A stretch of DNA of 64,000 nucleotides from Chryseobacterium sp. Leaf404 (GCF_001424145.1 NZ_LMQM01000012.1:434745-498744), one strand, 5' to 3'. Numbered from the stretch's first letter, positions 25,742-35,417 are shown. Translations and numbers: made by a program. The notes: generated by a model not told the origin, from the letters alone.

Positions 25742-27337
25742 TTATTGTACATTAATTGTTACAGGAGATAGCTCTTTTAAGATCTGATTACCCAAGCCTG
25801 TCGCAGTAACTTTAATATCGTATATCTGTACCACATCACCAGACCTTAAGTTTCTAATTAAACCTTCAGCAGATGACAGAGAGTTACCCTGGATCATTGT
25901 ACCTGCTCTACCAGGAAGTTTTAAGATAAAACTGTTAACTGTAAATGAAACAGGGAAATCAAAGTCAGGTAAAGCTGCAGTAACAATTTGATTAGCAATT
26001 GAAGTTGCTGGCATAAAGTTTACACTCTTACCTCTAATTTGACCCTGAGGTTTAGGGATACCTTTAATTCTGTATTCAAATACTTGAGAAACAGATTTCC
26101 CATTCGGCTCAGTTCCTGAAAGTGTAAGTTTCACCACAGTTCCAGTTGTAGGAATTACGTTCCATTTACCTTGACCTGTACTTTTCACTGTAGCACCAGC
26201 AGATGCACTTAGTGATAATCTAGCATTATCAGCACCTAGGATTGAACCAGATACAGGGTTTTCTAAACCTCTATACATTACATTCATCTTATCAGCAGAT
26301 AGCAATAAACCTTTTTCAAGTTTTACTTCCTGAGGACCAGCGATCACGTTGTAAGTATGTGTGAAAGGGAAAGACTGTACTTTACCTTCAGAATCTGTAA
26401 GAGTAATAGAACCTCCAAATTCTCTTTTACCTATACCACCAGTGTTCAATGGTAAATAACCTTTACCGTTTTCCTGTCTGCTCACGCCCTGAATTCTGAT
26501 TTTATCACTGTTAGAATAAGATCCTAACATTACAACTGCTTCAGCTTTACCGCCAGCAACAATGTCTGTAGGTGCCGAAACAATAGCTTCATACTGATTA
26601 AATTTAATGCTGGCATCCACTTTTTCAGATAACAACATTGCCAATGCATCAGACTGTACGTTTCTTGCGTCATTCTGAATAATTTCTAAATTCGAAATCG
26701 CCGCAATAAGTGGCTGGTGATAGAATTTATTCTGAAACCAAGTTTTTCCGTTTGGAGATTTACCTTGAGGATAATCTGTAATAATAGATTTGTTTGCTCT
26801 GTTTACTACATCCACCAACTGAGGATTTTTCCCGAAAGTAGTGTTGATATAATTTCTTACATCATCCATTTTAGCTTTAAGTTCTGCAGCACCTTTCGAT
26901 GTAGAGTTCTCGTCGCCTTCCTTGAAGAAAAATTCTGTAGTAGCTTCGTTGTTGTTCAGTGCAGAGAAATTTTCACTAACATCCATATCCTTTCCGGTTT
27001 TTGGATCTTTATCGAAAAACTCTGATTTCTTTTTCAGATCTACTTTTACGGTTTGAGCAAATGCAACCAAATCGTCAATCTTTGTTTTAAGTACACGGTA
27101 CTGCTTTAAAGGTTCTGCATAAGTATCAGGTACCTGCATTGCTTTAGCTTCAAGTGTCTTTTCAAAAATCTTTTCGTTTTTACTTTCTGTCAGGCTTCTT
27201 GTTTCATTAAGAGCTCTGGTAGAATCGTAGTATGATCTGATAATTTCAACATCAATGTTTAGGGCCATCATTGCGATGAACACCAGATACATTAGGTTGA
27301 TCATCTTCTGACGTGGAGTCTGTTTTCCTTTTGCCAT
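25742..27337 (-). CDS. gldM: Gliding motility/T9SS motor protein GldM (PorM)
   Basis: Transmits energy from the cytoplasmic-membrane motor to the periplasmic ring. The 531 residues start with a short cytosolic segment and one transmembrane helix (MINLMYLVFIAMMALNIDVE, about 12-31) that pairs with GldL, whose conserved glutamate is part of the proton channel. A large periplasmic part of four Ig-like domains follows, ending in the C-terminal domain with VQIYDIKVTATGLGNQIL. It lies between gldL and gldN with 40- and 24-nt gaps. Confidence 0.96.
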   Translation of the reverse strand: MAKGKQTPRQKMINLMYLVFIAMMALNIDVEIIRSYYDSTRALNETRSLTESKNEKIFEKTLEAKAMQVPDTYAEPLKQYRVLKTKIDDLVAFAQTVKVDLKKKSEFFDKDPKTGKDMDVSENFSALNNNEATTEFFFKEGDENSTSKGAAELKAKMDDVRNYINTTFGKNPQLVDVVNRANKSIITDYPQGKSPNGKTWFQNKFYHQPLIAAISNLEIIQNDARNVQSDALAMLLSEKVDASIKFNQYEAIVSAPTDIVAGGKAEAVVMLGSYSNSDKIRIQGVSRQENGKGYLPLNTGGIGKREFGGSITLTDSEGKVQSFPFTHTYNVIAGPQEVKLEKGLLLSADKMNVMYRGLENPVSGSILGADNARLSLSASAGATVKSTGQGKWNVIPTTGTVVKLTLSGTEPNGKSVSQVFEYRIKGIPKPQGQIRGKSVNFMPATSIANQIVTAALPDFDFPVSFTVNSFILKLPGRAGTMIQGNSLSSAEGLIRNLRSGDVVQIYDIKVTATGLGNQILKELSPVTINVQ

Positions 27338-27377
27338 TATTTTTTCTTTAGTTTTTGATTAAATTAATGGTTAAGGA

Positions 27378-28070
27378 TTATGACTTCATAGCAGTTAACA
27401 TACCACCATAAACTCTGTTTAAGCTGTTTAGGTTAGATGTTAAACCTTGTAATTCCTGGTTAAATTTCTCAGACTGCTCTGCTGATTTCTGCATATCATC
27501 AACATATTTTTTAGCAAATTCCGACTGTTTCTGACCGTTCTCCAACTGCATGGCATAAAGAGCATTCATGCTTTCCATGTGTGTAGCCGCTTTGTTTAAC
27601 TGGTCGTTGTATTTGTGAGTAGAAGCAGATACGTCTACAGTTTGGTTGATCTGATCAACTGAGCTTGAAAACTTATCAATTCCTGTTCTTAATCTGTCAA
27701 ATAACTGTACATCAAGTTTAGCATCCTGAAGCATCTTGTCTAGTTTTCCAGATAAAGAGTTTTCTAATTCTGCGAAGTGGTCTGCCGAGTTTTTAGCAGA
27801 TACATTTGAGTGTAAAGGGTTTGGGTTTGCATGCTTATCCAACAATTCAGGATAAACATTTTCCCAGTGGTAAGATTCTTCTGCTGCAGGTGGATCGAAA
27901 GCGAAAATAATGAAGATAATCGCTTCAGTAACCAATCCCACAGTAAGTGCGATATTACCATTAATAGGTCCCAGAGTAATGTGAGTAATTTTAAGCCAAG
28001 CTCCAAGAATTACAATTGCCGCACCGAATGAATAGAAGAAATTCATCCACGCATCTTTAGTCTTAAACAT
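27378..28070 (-). CDS. gldL: Gliding motility/T9SS motor protein GldL (PorL)
   Basis: Cytoplasmic-membrane rotor/stator component of the T9SS motor. The 230 residues have two transmembrane helices near the N-terminus (about 10-30 and 38-58). The second contains a buried acidic residue, GLVTEAIIFIIFAF, which matches the glutamate needed for proton-driven rotation in the family. A long coiled-coil cytosolic domain follows (QSEFAKKYVDDMQKSAEQ, then LQGLTSNLNSLNRVYGGML). Confidence 0.96.
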   Translation of the reverse strand: MFKTKDAWMNFFYSFGAAIVILGAWLKITHITLGPINGNIALTVGLVTEAIIFIIFAFDPPAAEESYHWENVYPELLDKHANPNPLHSNVSAKNSADHFAELENSLSGKLDKMLQDAKLDVQLFDRLRTGIDKFSSSVDQINQTVDVSASTHKYNDQLNKAATHMESMNALYAMQLENGQKQSEFAKKYVDDMQKSAEQSEKFNQELQGLTSNLNSLNRVYGGMLTAMKS

Positions 28071-28128
28071 ATACGTTAGTTTTTTTTAAAATGAGTTGTT
28101 AATAAAATGATATAAATAAATGGTAATA

Positions 28129-29544
28129 TTATCTGTTTACTCTTTTAGCTTTTACTGCAGCTTCCGGAATATCCTGTACTGTTCTGAAACCGATGTAGCT
28201 TCTTGCAGAATCTTTTCTTTCCCAGTCTCTTGCACCGTTCATCAACATGTACCCAACATCTTTCCAAGAACCACCTCTTACAGATTTTTTAACTTCAGTT
28301 CTGTCTTTAGTTGAAGGGTTTAAAGTAGATGAGAATGTATATGAAGAGTTGTTGTAAGGAGAATCTGTCCATTCTGAAACGTTACCGGCCATATCAAATA
28401 AACCGAAACCGTTCTTCTTGAATTTTTTCACCGGAGCTGTGTAAGTGTATGTACCTTTTACATCGTCTTCCATGTAGTTACCCCTTTTTGGTTTGAAATT
28501 TGCAAGATAACAACCTCTGTCATCCATCAAGTAAGGACCACCCCACGGATAAGTTGCATTTTCCATACCCCCTCTTGCAGCATACTCCCATTCAAACTCG
28601 TTTGGAAGTCTGAATCTGATAGGCGCCTGCTTTCTTCTTTTTAAGCTTTCGTTGTAATCAGATTTTAATTTAGATCTGAAGTTACAGTAAGCTCTTGCCT
28701 GATCCCACGTAACTCCTACTACAGGATAATCTTTGTAGGCTTTGTGCCAGAAATACTGTTCAAACAAAGGTTCGTTATAAGTAAAGTGGAAATCTTTTTT
28801 CCAAACAGTTGTATCTGGGTAGATTGCAATGCTTTCGCTTCTCAGGAAGTTTGCACCTCTCTGATCTTCAGCTACTGCTGCATCCATATCTCCCCATCTG
28901 TACGTATATTTCAGTTTACTGACATCCAGAAGTCTTTCGCTACCTACTCTGGAAGAAGCCGGTAAATACATAGACTCAAGAACTTCAGCGTACTCTACGT
29001 CAGGATATTTTGACGTGCTCCAGTGCAAAGGAATTTTCCAGTCTAATCTTTTAGTTCCGTCGAAACCATCATCTCTACCTCCAGCACCTTCAAGATACTC
29101 CTGATAAGGCGTTAAGTTTTCTTCTTTTTTAGCAAGATAAGCATAGTCTCCGATACCAGTTCCTCTGCCTCTACCGTCACCACCTTCACCGGCAGCTTCA
29201 GCAAGCATTGTTCGAGCAATAGAATCTCTTACATAATTAATGAACACTCTGTATTCTGCATTTGTAGTTTCAGCTTCATCCATAAAGAATGAAGATACAG
29301 TAACCGTTTTAAGAGGTGCTTTCTCTGGATTGTCTGTTAAGTCCTTATCAGACATACCAGCAATAAATGAACCTCCGGGAATAGCAACCATTCCGAATGG
29401 TCTTTCCGCTACAAATGACGATGTTTTTTCTCTAGGTATCAATTCTCCTTTTGTTCCTGGCTTCCCAACAGAAGAAGATCCACCACCTGAACAAGATACC
29501 GTTGCTACCGACGCAGACACTAATAAAAGAAATATCCTTTTCAT
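28129..29544 (-). CDS. gldK: Gliding motility/T9SS lipoprotein GldK (PorK)
   Basis: Outer-membrane lipoprotein that forms the large periplasmic ring with GldN. Residues 1-17 are a lipoprotein signal with C18 at the lipobox (VATVSC), followed by a Gly/Ser-rich linker. The remaining 471-residue protein contains the formylglycine-generating-enzyme-like (SUMF1) fold: FGMVAIPGGSFIAGMSDKD (about 49-67), VVGVTWDQARAYCNFRSK, RFRLPNEFEWEYAARGG and GNVSEWTDSPY near the end. The fold is structural here. It is the first gene of the operon; no clear -7 element was seen in the 110-nt gap to glmS. Confidence 0.96.
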   Translation of the reverse strand: MKRIFLLLVSASVATVSCSGGGSSSVGKPGTKGELIPREKTSSFVAERPFGMVAIPGGSFIAGMSDKDLTDNPEKAPLKTVTVSSFFMDEAETTNAEYRVFINYVRDSIARTMLAEAAGEGGDGRGRGTGIGDYAYLAKKEENLTPYQEYLEGAGGRDDGFDGTKRLDWKIPLHWSTSKYPDVEYAEVLESMYLPASSRVGSERLLDVSKLKYTYRWGDMDAAVAEDQRGANFLRSESIAIYPDTTVWKKDFHFTYNEPLFEQYFWHKAYKDYPVVGVTWDQARAYCNFRSKLKSDYNESLKRRKQAPIRFRLPNEFEWEYAARGGMENATYPWGGPYLMDDRGCYLANFKPKRGNYMEDDVKGTYTYTAPVKKFKKNGFGLFDMAGNVSEWTDSPYNNSSYTFSSTLNPSTKDRTEVKKSVRGGSWKDVGYMLMNGARDWERKDSARSYIGFRTVQDIPEAAVKAKRVNR

Positions 29545-29654
29545 GTTAATTTTTATAATTAAGCCGTAAATATATAATTTTTTTAAGAAACTTTTAAGAT
29601 TTTTTTCAGAATAACGAAAAAAAACTAAAGTTATTTTATTTCCAAGTCTTTTTT

Positions 29655-31508
29655 TTACTCAACAGTAACAGATTTTGCCAAATTTCTTGGCTGATCTACA
29701 TTTGCTCCTCTGTAAACTGCTATATAATAAGCAAGCAATTGTAAAGGAACTGATGCCACTATCGGAGAAAAACATTCTGACGTTTCAGGGATTTCTATCA
29801 CATAATCTGCCATGGCGCTTACCTGAGTATCACCCTTATTCACAACGGCAACTACTTTACCCTTTCTCGCTTTGATTTCCTGTACATTACTTACAATTTT
29901 ATCGTAATGACCTTTTTTAGGCGCTATAATTACGATAGGCATATTCTCATCAATCAGGGCAATAGGACCGTGCTTCATTTCTGCTGCAGGATATCCTTCT
30001 GCGTGAATGTAAGAAATTTCCTTTAATTTAAGAGCTCCCTCAAGTGCCGCAGGATAATTATAACCTCTTCCTAAATAAAGGAAGTTTGTAGCATTTATAA
30101 AATCTTTCGCGATTTCCTGAGTTAATTCGTGAGTTGCAGTTAAGACTTCCTCCACTTTTTTCGGAATAGCATCGAGTTCTGCAATAAGATTCATGAATTC
30201 TGCGTTCCCTAAATTACCGTTATGCTTCCCAAGTTTTAAAGCAATCATGCTTAAAATCGTAAGCTGAGCAGTAAATGCTTTTGTTGAAGCAACCCCAATT
30301 TCCGGACCTGCGTGAGTATAGGAACCCGCATCTGTAATTCTTGCGATAGATGAATCTACTACATTACAGATACCATAAATAAATGCACCTTTTTCTTTAG
30401 CCAGCTTTAAAGCTGCCATTGTGTCTGCCGTTTCACCAGACTGAGAAATTGCAATTACAACATCTTTATCTGTAATAATAGGATTTCTGTATCTGAATTC
30501 CGAAGCGTACTCTACTTCAACAGGAATTCTTGCAAATTCTTCAATTAAATATTCACCAATCAATCCGGCGTGCCATGAAGTTCCGCAAGCGATGATGATA
30601 ATTCTGTTAGCATTTTTTAATTTCTCGATATGATCCCAGATTCCGGCCATTTTAATGATTCCTTCATCCACCAAAAGCCTTCCTCTCATGGTATCGTGGA
30701 TAGATTTTGGCTGTTCGAAAATTTCTTTAAGCATAAAATGCTCGTATCCACCTTTTTCAATCTGCTCTAAACTTAATTTAAGCTCCTGAATTTCAGGCTC
30801 AATTTTTGAATTTTCAATAATTGTTCTGATGTCAACACCAGTTTCAAGAGAAATAGTGGCCATGTGACCTTCTTCCAGATAGATAGCTTCTTTTGTAAAT
30901 TCTACGAAAGGAGACGCGTCAGAAGCGATGAAATATTCTTTATCTCCGATTCCGATAGCAAGAGGAGAACCTAATCTACCCACTACCAAAACTCCAGGAT
31001 AATCTTCATGCATTACTGTGATTGCATAAGCACCGTATACTTCATTAAGAGCAAATCTCACTGCAGTAGGAAAATCTGTTTCAGTATTCAGATCCATAAA
31101 ATACTGGATTAGGTTTACCAATATTTCTGTATCTGTTTCAGACTGAAAAGTGAAACCTTTATCAGTAAGCATTATTTTAATGGTATCATAATTTTCTATG
31201 ATACCGTTATGAATAATCGCAATTTTACCGTTGTTTGATAAATGGGGATGTGAATTCCTGTCACTTGGAACACCGTGGGTAGCCCATCTTGTGTGTCCCA
31301 TTCCAATTTTGGCAGTTCCTTTTAACTGACCTGCAATTCCCTCCAAATCATCTACTTTGCCCTTAGTCTTTTGAACGACAAGGCTGTGATCTGGCTTTTC
31401 AAGTACAATACCTGCACTGTCATATCCTCTGTATTCGAGTCTTCTCAGGCCGTTAATTACTATTTCGTAAGCATCCTGAAAACCTGTATATCCTACAATT
31501 CCGCACAT
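29655..31508 (-). CDS. glmS: Glutamine--fructose-6-phosphate aminotransferase (isomerizing)
   Basis: Makes glucosamine-6-phosphate from fructose-6-phosphate and glutamine, the first step to UDP-GlcNAc for wall and LPS. It has 617 residues, close to the family norm. The N-terminal nucleophile Cys is at position 2 after Met removal (MCGIVGYTG). The glutaminase domain spans about 1-235 (HTRWATHGVPSDRNSHPH) and is followed by two SIS domains (ACGTSWHAGLIGEYLIEE, SQSGETADTMAALKLAKEKG), ending in the conserved PRNLAKSVTVE. It follows a DUF4270 gene by 28 nt on the same strand. Confidence 0.97.
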   Translation of the reverse strand: MCGIVGYTGFQDAYEIVINGLRRLEYRGYDSAGIVLEKPDHSLVVQKTKGKVDDLEGIAGQLKGTAKIGMGHTRWATHGVPSDRNSHPHLSNNGKIAIIHNGIIENYDTIKIMLTDKGFTFQSETDTEILVNLIQYFMDLNTETDFPTAVRFALNEVYGAYAITVMHEDYPGVLVVGRLGSPLAIGIGDKEYFIASDASPFVEFTKEAIYLEEGHMATISLETGVDIRTIIENSKIEPEIQELKLSLEQIEKGGYEHFMLKEIFEQPKSIHDTMRGRLLVDEGIIKMAGIWDHIEKLKNANRIIIIACGTSWHAGLIGEYLIEEFARIPVEVEYASEFRYRNPIITDKDVVIAISQSGETADTMAALKLAKEKGAFIYGICNVVDSSIARITDAGSYTHAGPEIGVASTKAFTAQLTILSMIALKLGKHNGNLGNAEFMNLIAELDAIPKKVEEVLTATHELTQEIAKDFINATNFLYLGRGYNYPAALEGALKLKEISYIHAEGYPAAEMKHGPIALIDENMPIVIIAPKKGHYDKIVSNVQEIKARKGKVVAVVNKGDTQVSAMADYVIEIPETSECFSPIVASVPLQLLAYYIAVYRGANVDQPRNLAKSVTVE

Positions 31509-31536
31509 AAACTACATGTTGTGTTTTTTATTTTAA

Positions 31537-33099
31537 TTATTTTGATCCGTAAACTACTTTAACCTGGATTCTCTTTTCATTTGAAGGATCTGAACCTACA
31601 AAAACGATTCTCTCTCTCGCAAAAGGTCTCGTTGTAAGATTATACCCAGCCAGCGCTACACCATCGGATGCACGTAAAAACTGTGCAAGATCAATTTTGA
31701 AATATTTATCCGAAAAATCTTTTTGCTCAGTATCTTCAACAATATCCTTTAATGATTTTGTTACTGTAAATTCATAGTAAGCAGGATTTTTATCCAGATT
31801 AAAAGTCTTTATGTAAGCAAAGTTCGGTGCTCCACTAAGACTTGTAAGATCACTTGTAAAACTCGTTTTTTCTTTATTGGTTGTCTTGTCCAGATATCTT
31901 TGAACAATTGTGAGCTCGCTCGGCTTTAGTAGAGAATTATTCCAGTTTTGTTCATCTGTGTAGACTCTGATTTTTGCACTGAGAATAGCTGTCTTGTCGT
32001 TTTTAAAACGATCTCTTAAATCCTTAATTACTTCAGGTTTAAATTTAATACCAATTGACGGACCTCCCATACCCTGTGTATACAACTTAGGATGTCCATT
32101 GGTTGCGTCAGCACTGATTGCTGTTGTAAAAGCAGTTGGTCTTGTATATTTGTAGTATCCAGAATGCGCATTAGCCGAACCTATAGAGAACCCATAAGAT
32201 GTCTGTGGTCTCGTGGTGGTTCCATTTTCAGTTTTGTCGTATTTATAATACATGATCACCTGCGTTCCTGCATCATTAGGATTGATGGAAAATAAATATC
32301 CGTCGTTGCCCTGCACAGAAACTTTCAACCCCCTGAAATATCTGATAAAACTTGCCATATCCTTCAATTCAGGCTGACCTTTTTTCGCAATAATTTTATT
32401 CTGGAAGAAAGTTTTATCTAAAGGGATTCTGATATCATTACTGGATGTAAATAATGTACTGTTATCTGCATCTTTTGTTATCGTAACAGTTTTTGCCAAA
32501 CCGTTGAATACTTTTGAACCAAGCTCCTGAACTGCATCATAGTTTTTGTTTGAGTACACACTGTCTGTGAAACTACCCATAAACTCAGTAACTTCATGTA
32601 CTTTTAAAGTAAGCGGGGTAATAGTTCCTCCAGTTTTTGTTCTTCCATATTTAGTTACAGGAATTGTTTTCAGCTCAAGTTTAGCGTCCACATTCCCGTT
32701 AGGATACACATAACTTTCGTTGGTTGTGGTTACCAGAGAATCTGAGCTCTGCTGAACAACCGGCTTTAAAACCATCACAACAGAATCTACAACAGCATTG
32801 GTTCCAAAATCCGGATCGTAAGCAGACATTCTTATTTGGGTAAAATAAGACGCTTCCTGACGTCCGAACTGCGGCTCGTTAAAAGCTCCGATTACGGCAC
32901 TTCCTAAAGTACTGTAGTCTGCTCTCACTACATCACTGTTGTCTATATTGTAAGCGATAAGGTCGTAGGAAACCTCATTTCCGTTGGTTCCGTCATTCAA
33001 AAAAAGCTGTTCACCCAAGCTGTCGATTTCAGGCTCGCAATTATAAAGCACTGCACTCCCGAAAATCATCAGAGAAAAAACAGCAAATGCTCTTTTCAT
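31537..33099 (-). CDS. DUF4270 outer-membrane-type lipoprotein
   Basis: Secreted lipoprotein of about 520 residues. The ATG at 33099 (MKRAFAVFSLMIFGSAVLYNC) is preferred to one four codons earlier; C21 is the lipid site, followed by EPEIDSLG. The rest is mostly beta-strand, consistent with the Bacteroidota-specific DUF4270 family whose role is not known. The gene sits between the GT5-like protein and glmS on one strand (gaps under 30 nt), a neighbourhood I believe is conserved in flavobacteria. Confidence 0.8.
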   Translation of the reverse strand: MKRAFAVFSLMIFGSAVLYNCEPEIDSLGEQLFLNDGTNGNEVSYDLIAYNIDNSDVVRADYSTLGSAVIGAFNEPQFGRQEASYFTQIRMSAYDPDFGTNAVVDSVVMVLKPVVQQSSDSLVTTTNESYVYPNGNVDAKLELKTIPVTKYGRTKTGGTITPLTLKVHEVTEFMGSFTDSVYSNKNYDAVQELGSKVFNGLAKTVTITKDADNSTLFTSSNDIRIPLDKTFFQNKIIAKKGQPELKDMASFIRYFRGLKVSVQGNDGYLFSINPNDAGTQVIMYYKYDKTENGTTTRPQTSYGFSIGSANAHSGYYKYTRPTAFTTAISADATNGHPKLYTQGMGGPSIGIKFKPEVIKDLRDRFKNDKTAILSAKIRVYTDEQNWNNSLLKPSELTIVQRYLDKTTNKEKTSFTSDLTSLSGAPNFAYIKTFNLDKNPAYYEFTVTKSLKDIVEDTEQKDFSDKYFKIDLAQFLRASDGVALAGYNLTTRPFARERIVFVGSDPSNEKRIQVKVVYGSK

Positions 33100-33122
33100 A
33101 TTTTTAATCATTAAATGTATTT

Positions 33123-33893
33123 TTAATATAAAGTATTGATTGAATCTACATCAAGATACTCCGACTTTGCAGTGGAAGTTTCATTAAAAGCTTTATCCAG
33201 ATTTTCATTTAAAAACTCGTCACCTTTTACAATGCTGTCTACGTAATCCATGCTTTCAATAACAAAACTCTCAAAACTTGGATTTTCTAACGATTTTAAA
33301 TCTGAAATATTATCAAACTTCAGTTTTTCTGAAATAGCAGAACTTAAAGCTGCATTTTTTTCATTGTACACAGAAAGTACAATTTTGGCATCTTTAAAAT
33401 AAGTGTCAGAACCGTAATATGTTTTAAGATAAACAGGCACAAAAGAAGCCATCCATCCATTCAGGTGAATAACATCCGGCACCCAGTTCAGTTTTTTAAT
33501 GGTTTCAATGACACCTCTTGCAAAAAAGATCGCACGCTCATCATTATCTTCGAAGGCAGTTCCTTCATCATCGAAATAACTTTGTTTTCTCTTGAAGTAT
33601 TCTTCGTTATCGATAAAATAAACCTGAAGTCTTTCCCCCGGTAGAGATGCTACCTTAATAATAAGAGGCTGATCAAGATCGTTGATAATTATATTCATTC
33701 CGGAAAGGCGGATCACCTCATGCAGTTGAAATTTCCTTTCACTTATCTGTCCAAATCTTGGCATAAAAACTCTTACATCATTGCCTTCATTGTGCATTTT
33801 AAGCGCCATTTTGTTTACCACCGAAGCTAAATTTGTATCTTCCTGATAAGGGTACATCTCTGTGGTAATGTACAGTATTTTCTGATTGGGCAT
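33123..33893 (-). CDS. GT5 N-domain-only protein, glycogen-synthase-like
   Basis: The 256 residues match only the N-terminal (GT5, starch/glycogen synthase catalytic) half of GlgA; the second Rossmann domain (GT1), needed for activity, is absent. The ADP-glucose lysine motif (K-x-GGL-x-D) is missing: the segment after YITTEMYPY (8-16) reads QEDTNLASVVNK. DVIHLNGWMASFVPVYLKTYY (about 138-158) preserves the family's D-V-I-H-x-N-D/G-W outline. So this is most likely a non-enzymatic or regulatory paralogue. A -7 element TAATTTTG (minus strand, 33929-33936) precedes it. It heads an operon with DUF4270 and glmS and is divergent from panC. Confidence 0.75.
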   Translation of the reverse strand: MPNQKILYITTEMYPYQEDTNLASVVNKMALKMHNEGNDVRVFMPRFGQISERKFQLHEVIRLSGMNIIINDLDQPLIIKVASLPGERLQVYFIDNEEYFKRKQSYFDDEGTAFEDNDERAIFFARGVIETIKKLNWVPDVIHLNGWMASFVPVYLKTYYGSDTYFKDAKIVLSVYNEKNAALSSAISEKLKFDNISDLKSLENPSFESFVIESMDYVDSIVKGDEFLNENLDKAFNETSTAKSEYLDVDSINTLY

Positions 33894-34031
33894 AAATTAT
33901 TTTCTATATTTAAAAATGCTATAATGTGCAAAATTACGAAAAAACATTCAACATTATTTTAATTAACATTTTTTTACGATAAAAGAGCGCGTTTGTGATA
34001 AACAAATCATCTCAATTACGCCAATATTTAT

Positions 34032-34039
34032 TAATTTTG
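34032..34039 (+). promoter_or_regulatory. Probable -7 element of panC
   Basis: TAATTTTG, 20 nt before the ATG; no matching -33 TTG at the standard distance. Confidence 0.4.
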
Positions 34040-34058
34040 AATAAACTATTAAAGTAAT

Positions 34059-34907
34059 ATGGAAGTTTTAAAGAGCAGAAAAATTCTTCAGGATTTTATA
34101 GAGAGACAAAAAGAAATGGGAAAACGGATTGGTTTTGCACCCACGATGGGAGCATTGCATGACGGGCACCTTTCATTATATAAAGAAGCAAGAAAAGATA
34201 ATGATCTTGTAATCTCTTCCATCTTTGTGAATCCCACACAGTTTAACAATCGGGAAGATTTGGCAAAATATCCCAGAAATATTGAAAGAGATCTTGAAAT
34301 TCTGAAAAAATCCGGATTGGTAGATGCAGTATACATCCCTGAAGTTTCAGATATTTACCCTGAGCAGGCGAAAAGTAAAAAATATGATTTTGGAGGTATC
34401 GAAAATGAAATGGAAGGAAAATCACGCCCGGGACATTTTGACGGAGTAGGAACTGTGGTAGAAGAACTATTCAGACAGGTGAAACCGGATTGCGCTTATT
34501 TTGGCGAAAAAGATTTTCAGCAGCTTGCGATTATCAAAAAAATGACTCAGATGCAGAATCTTCCTGTAAAAATTATAGGAGTTCCCACCTACAGGGCTGA
34601 TAACGGATTAGCTTTAAGCTCAAGAAACCAAAGACTGTCTGAAACCAGGAGAGAAGCATCTAAAGTAATTTATGAAACATTAAAAAAGGTGAAAACCTGG
34701 TTTAAAGAAGATTCTTACGAAATTATTAAACATAAAGTGCAGGATATTTTTGACGACCAACACAATATGCAGCTGGAATACTTTATGATAGCCGATGAAA
34801 AAAACCTCAAAGAAGCAGAATTTTTTTATGCAGACAGAGATTACAGAGCATTTATTGTGGTAGTAGTAGATGGTGTAAGATTAATAGATAATCTCCCTAT
34901 GAAATAA
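34059..34907 (+). CDS. panC: Pantothenate synthetase
   Basis: Joins pantoate and beta-alanine with ATP. The 282 residues have the usual length. The HIGH-type nucleotide motif is FAPTMGALHDGHLSL (22-36), then SIFVNPTQFNN, FGEKDFQQL (with the lysine and glutamine contacts), and the C-terminal LSSRNQRLS, the KMSKS-like loop. Beta-alanine is supplied by PanD, encoded at 867-1217 of this window. It is transcribed away from the GT5-like gene. Confidence 0.96.
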   Translation: MEVLKSRKILQDFIERQKEMGKRIGFAPTMGALHDGHLSLYKEARKDNDLVISSIFVNPTQFNNREDLAKYPRNIERDLEILKKSGLVDAVYIPEVSDIYPEQAKSKKYDFGGIENEMEGKSRPGHFDGVGTVVEELFRQVKPDCAYFGEKDFQQLAIIKKMTQMQNLPVKIIGVPTYRADNGLALSSRNQRLSETRREASKVIYETLKKVKTWFKEDSYEIIKHKVQDIFDDQHNMQLEYFMIADEKNLKEAEFFYADRDYRAFIVVVVDGVRLIDNLPMK

Positions 34908-34943
34908 AAAATCAAAGGCTTCCGGAAGGAGGCCTTTGAAACA
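34908..34943 (-). terminator. Terminator of the tRNA array
   Basis: Stem TCAAAGGC (34912-34919) / GCCTTTGA (34932-34939). Only on the minus strand is it followed by a T run (plus-strand A run at 34905-34911), so it ends the tRNA transcript. It lies right behind the convergent panC stop. Confidence 0.8.
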
Positions 34944-34993
34944 CCAAATCACAAAATATTAATATGAAAAAAATTTACTTTTCAGTAAACTCG

Positions 34994-35066
34994 TGACCCG
35001 GCTGGGATTCGAACCCAGGACCCATACATTAAAAGTGTATTGCTCTACCAGCTGAGCTACCGAGTC
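34994..35066 (-). tRNA. tRNA-Lys (TTT), copy 2
   Basis: 73 nt, acceptor GACTCGG / CCGGGTC with one G-U pair, discriminator A, no encoded CCA. Loop CTTTTAA gives anticodon TTT. It is identical to the copy at 35261-35333. Confidence 0.95.
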
Positions 35067-35142
35067 GGTCACGTTTATTAATGCCGTAAATATATAATTA
35101 TTTTTATAAAACTTACAAGTTAACAAACATTTTTTTTGCTTG

Positions 35143-35225
35143 TGCCTGCGACTGGACTCGAACCAGCACATCCTTAGGAAACCACCCCCTCAAGATGGCG
35201 TGTCTACCAATTTCACCACGCAGGC
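35143..35225 (-). tRNA. tRNA-Leu (GAG anticodon)
   Basis: 83 nt type II tRNA. Acceptor GCCTGCG / CGCAGGC, discriminator A. The anticodon loop TTGAGGG gives GAG (leucine CUC/CUU). The variable arm and TTCGAGT T-loop are visible. Confidence 0.93.
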
Positions 35226-35260
35226 AAAAAAATTACTTCAAAGTAATCATTTTTTGCTAG

Positions 35261-35333
35261 TGACCCGGCTGGGATTCGAACCCAGGACCCATACATTAAA
35301 AGTGTATTGCTCTACCAGCTGAGCTACCGAGTC
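35261..35333 (-). tRNA. tRNA-Lys (TTT), copy 1
   Basis: Same sequence and structure as the copy at 34994-35066; first gene of the minus-strand array. The two copies flank tRNA-Leu. Confidence 0.95.
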
Positions 35334-35388
35334 GGTCACTTTATTATCAAGTTTTACGGTTAAGTAATATCCCTTGTTTTTAGTGGTG

Positions 35389-35417
35389 CAAAGATATAGC
35401 TTTTTTCGTTATCTCAA
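35389..35417 (-). promoter_or_regulatory. Promoter of the tRNA Lys-Leu-Lys array
   Basis: On the minus strand TTG (35415-35417), an 18-nt spacer and TATCTTTG (35389-35396). The start point would be near 35384, about 50 nt before the first tRNA. Confidence 0.6.

Noticed and set aside
33123..33893. Active glycogen synthase
   Set aside because: Only the first domain is present and the lysine motif is lost.
34959..35322. Small open frames across the tRNA array
   Set aside because: They translate tRNA genes; the RNA structures explain the sequence.
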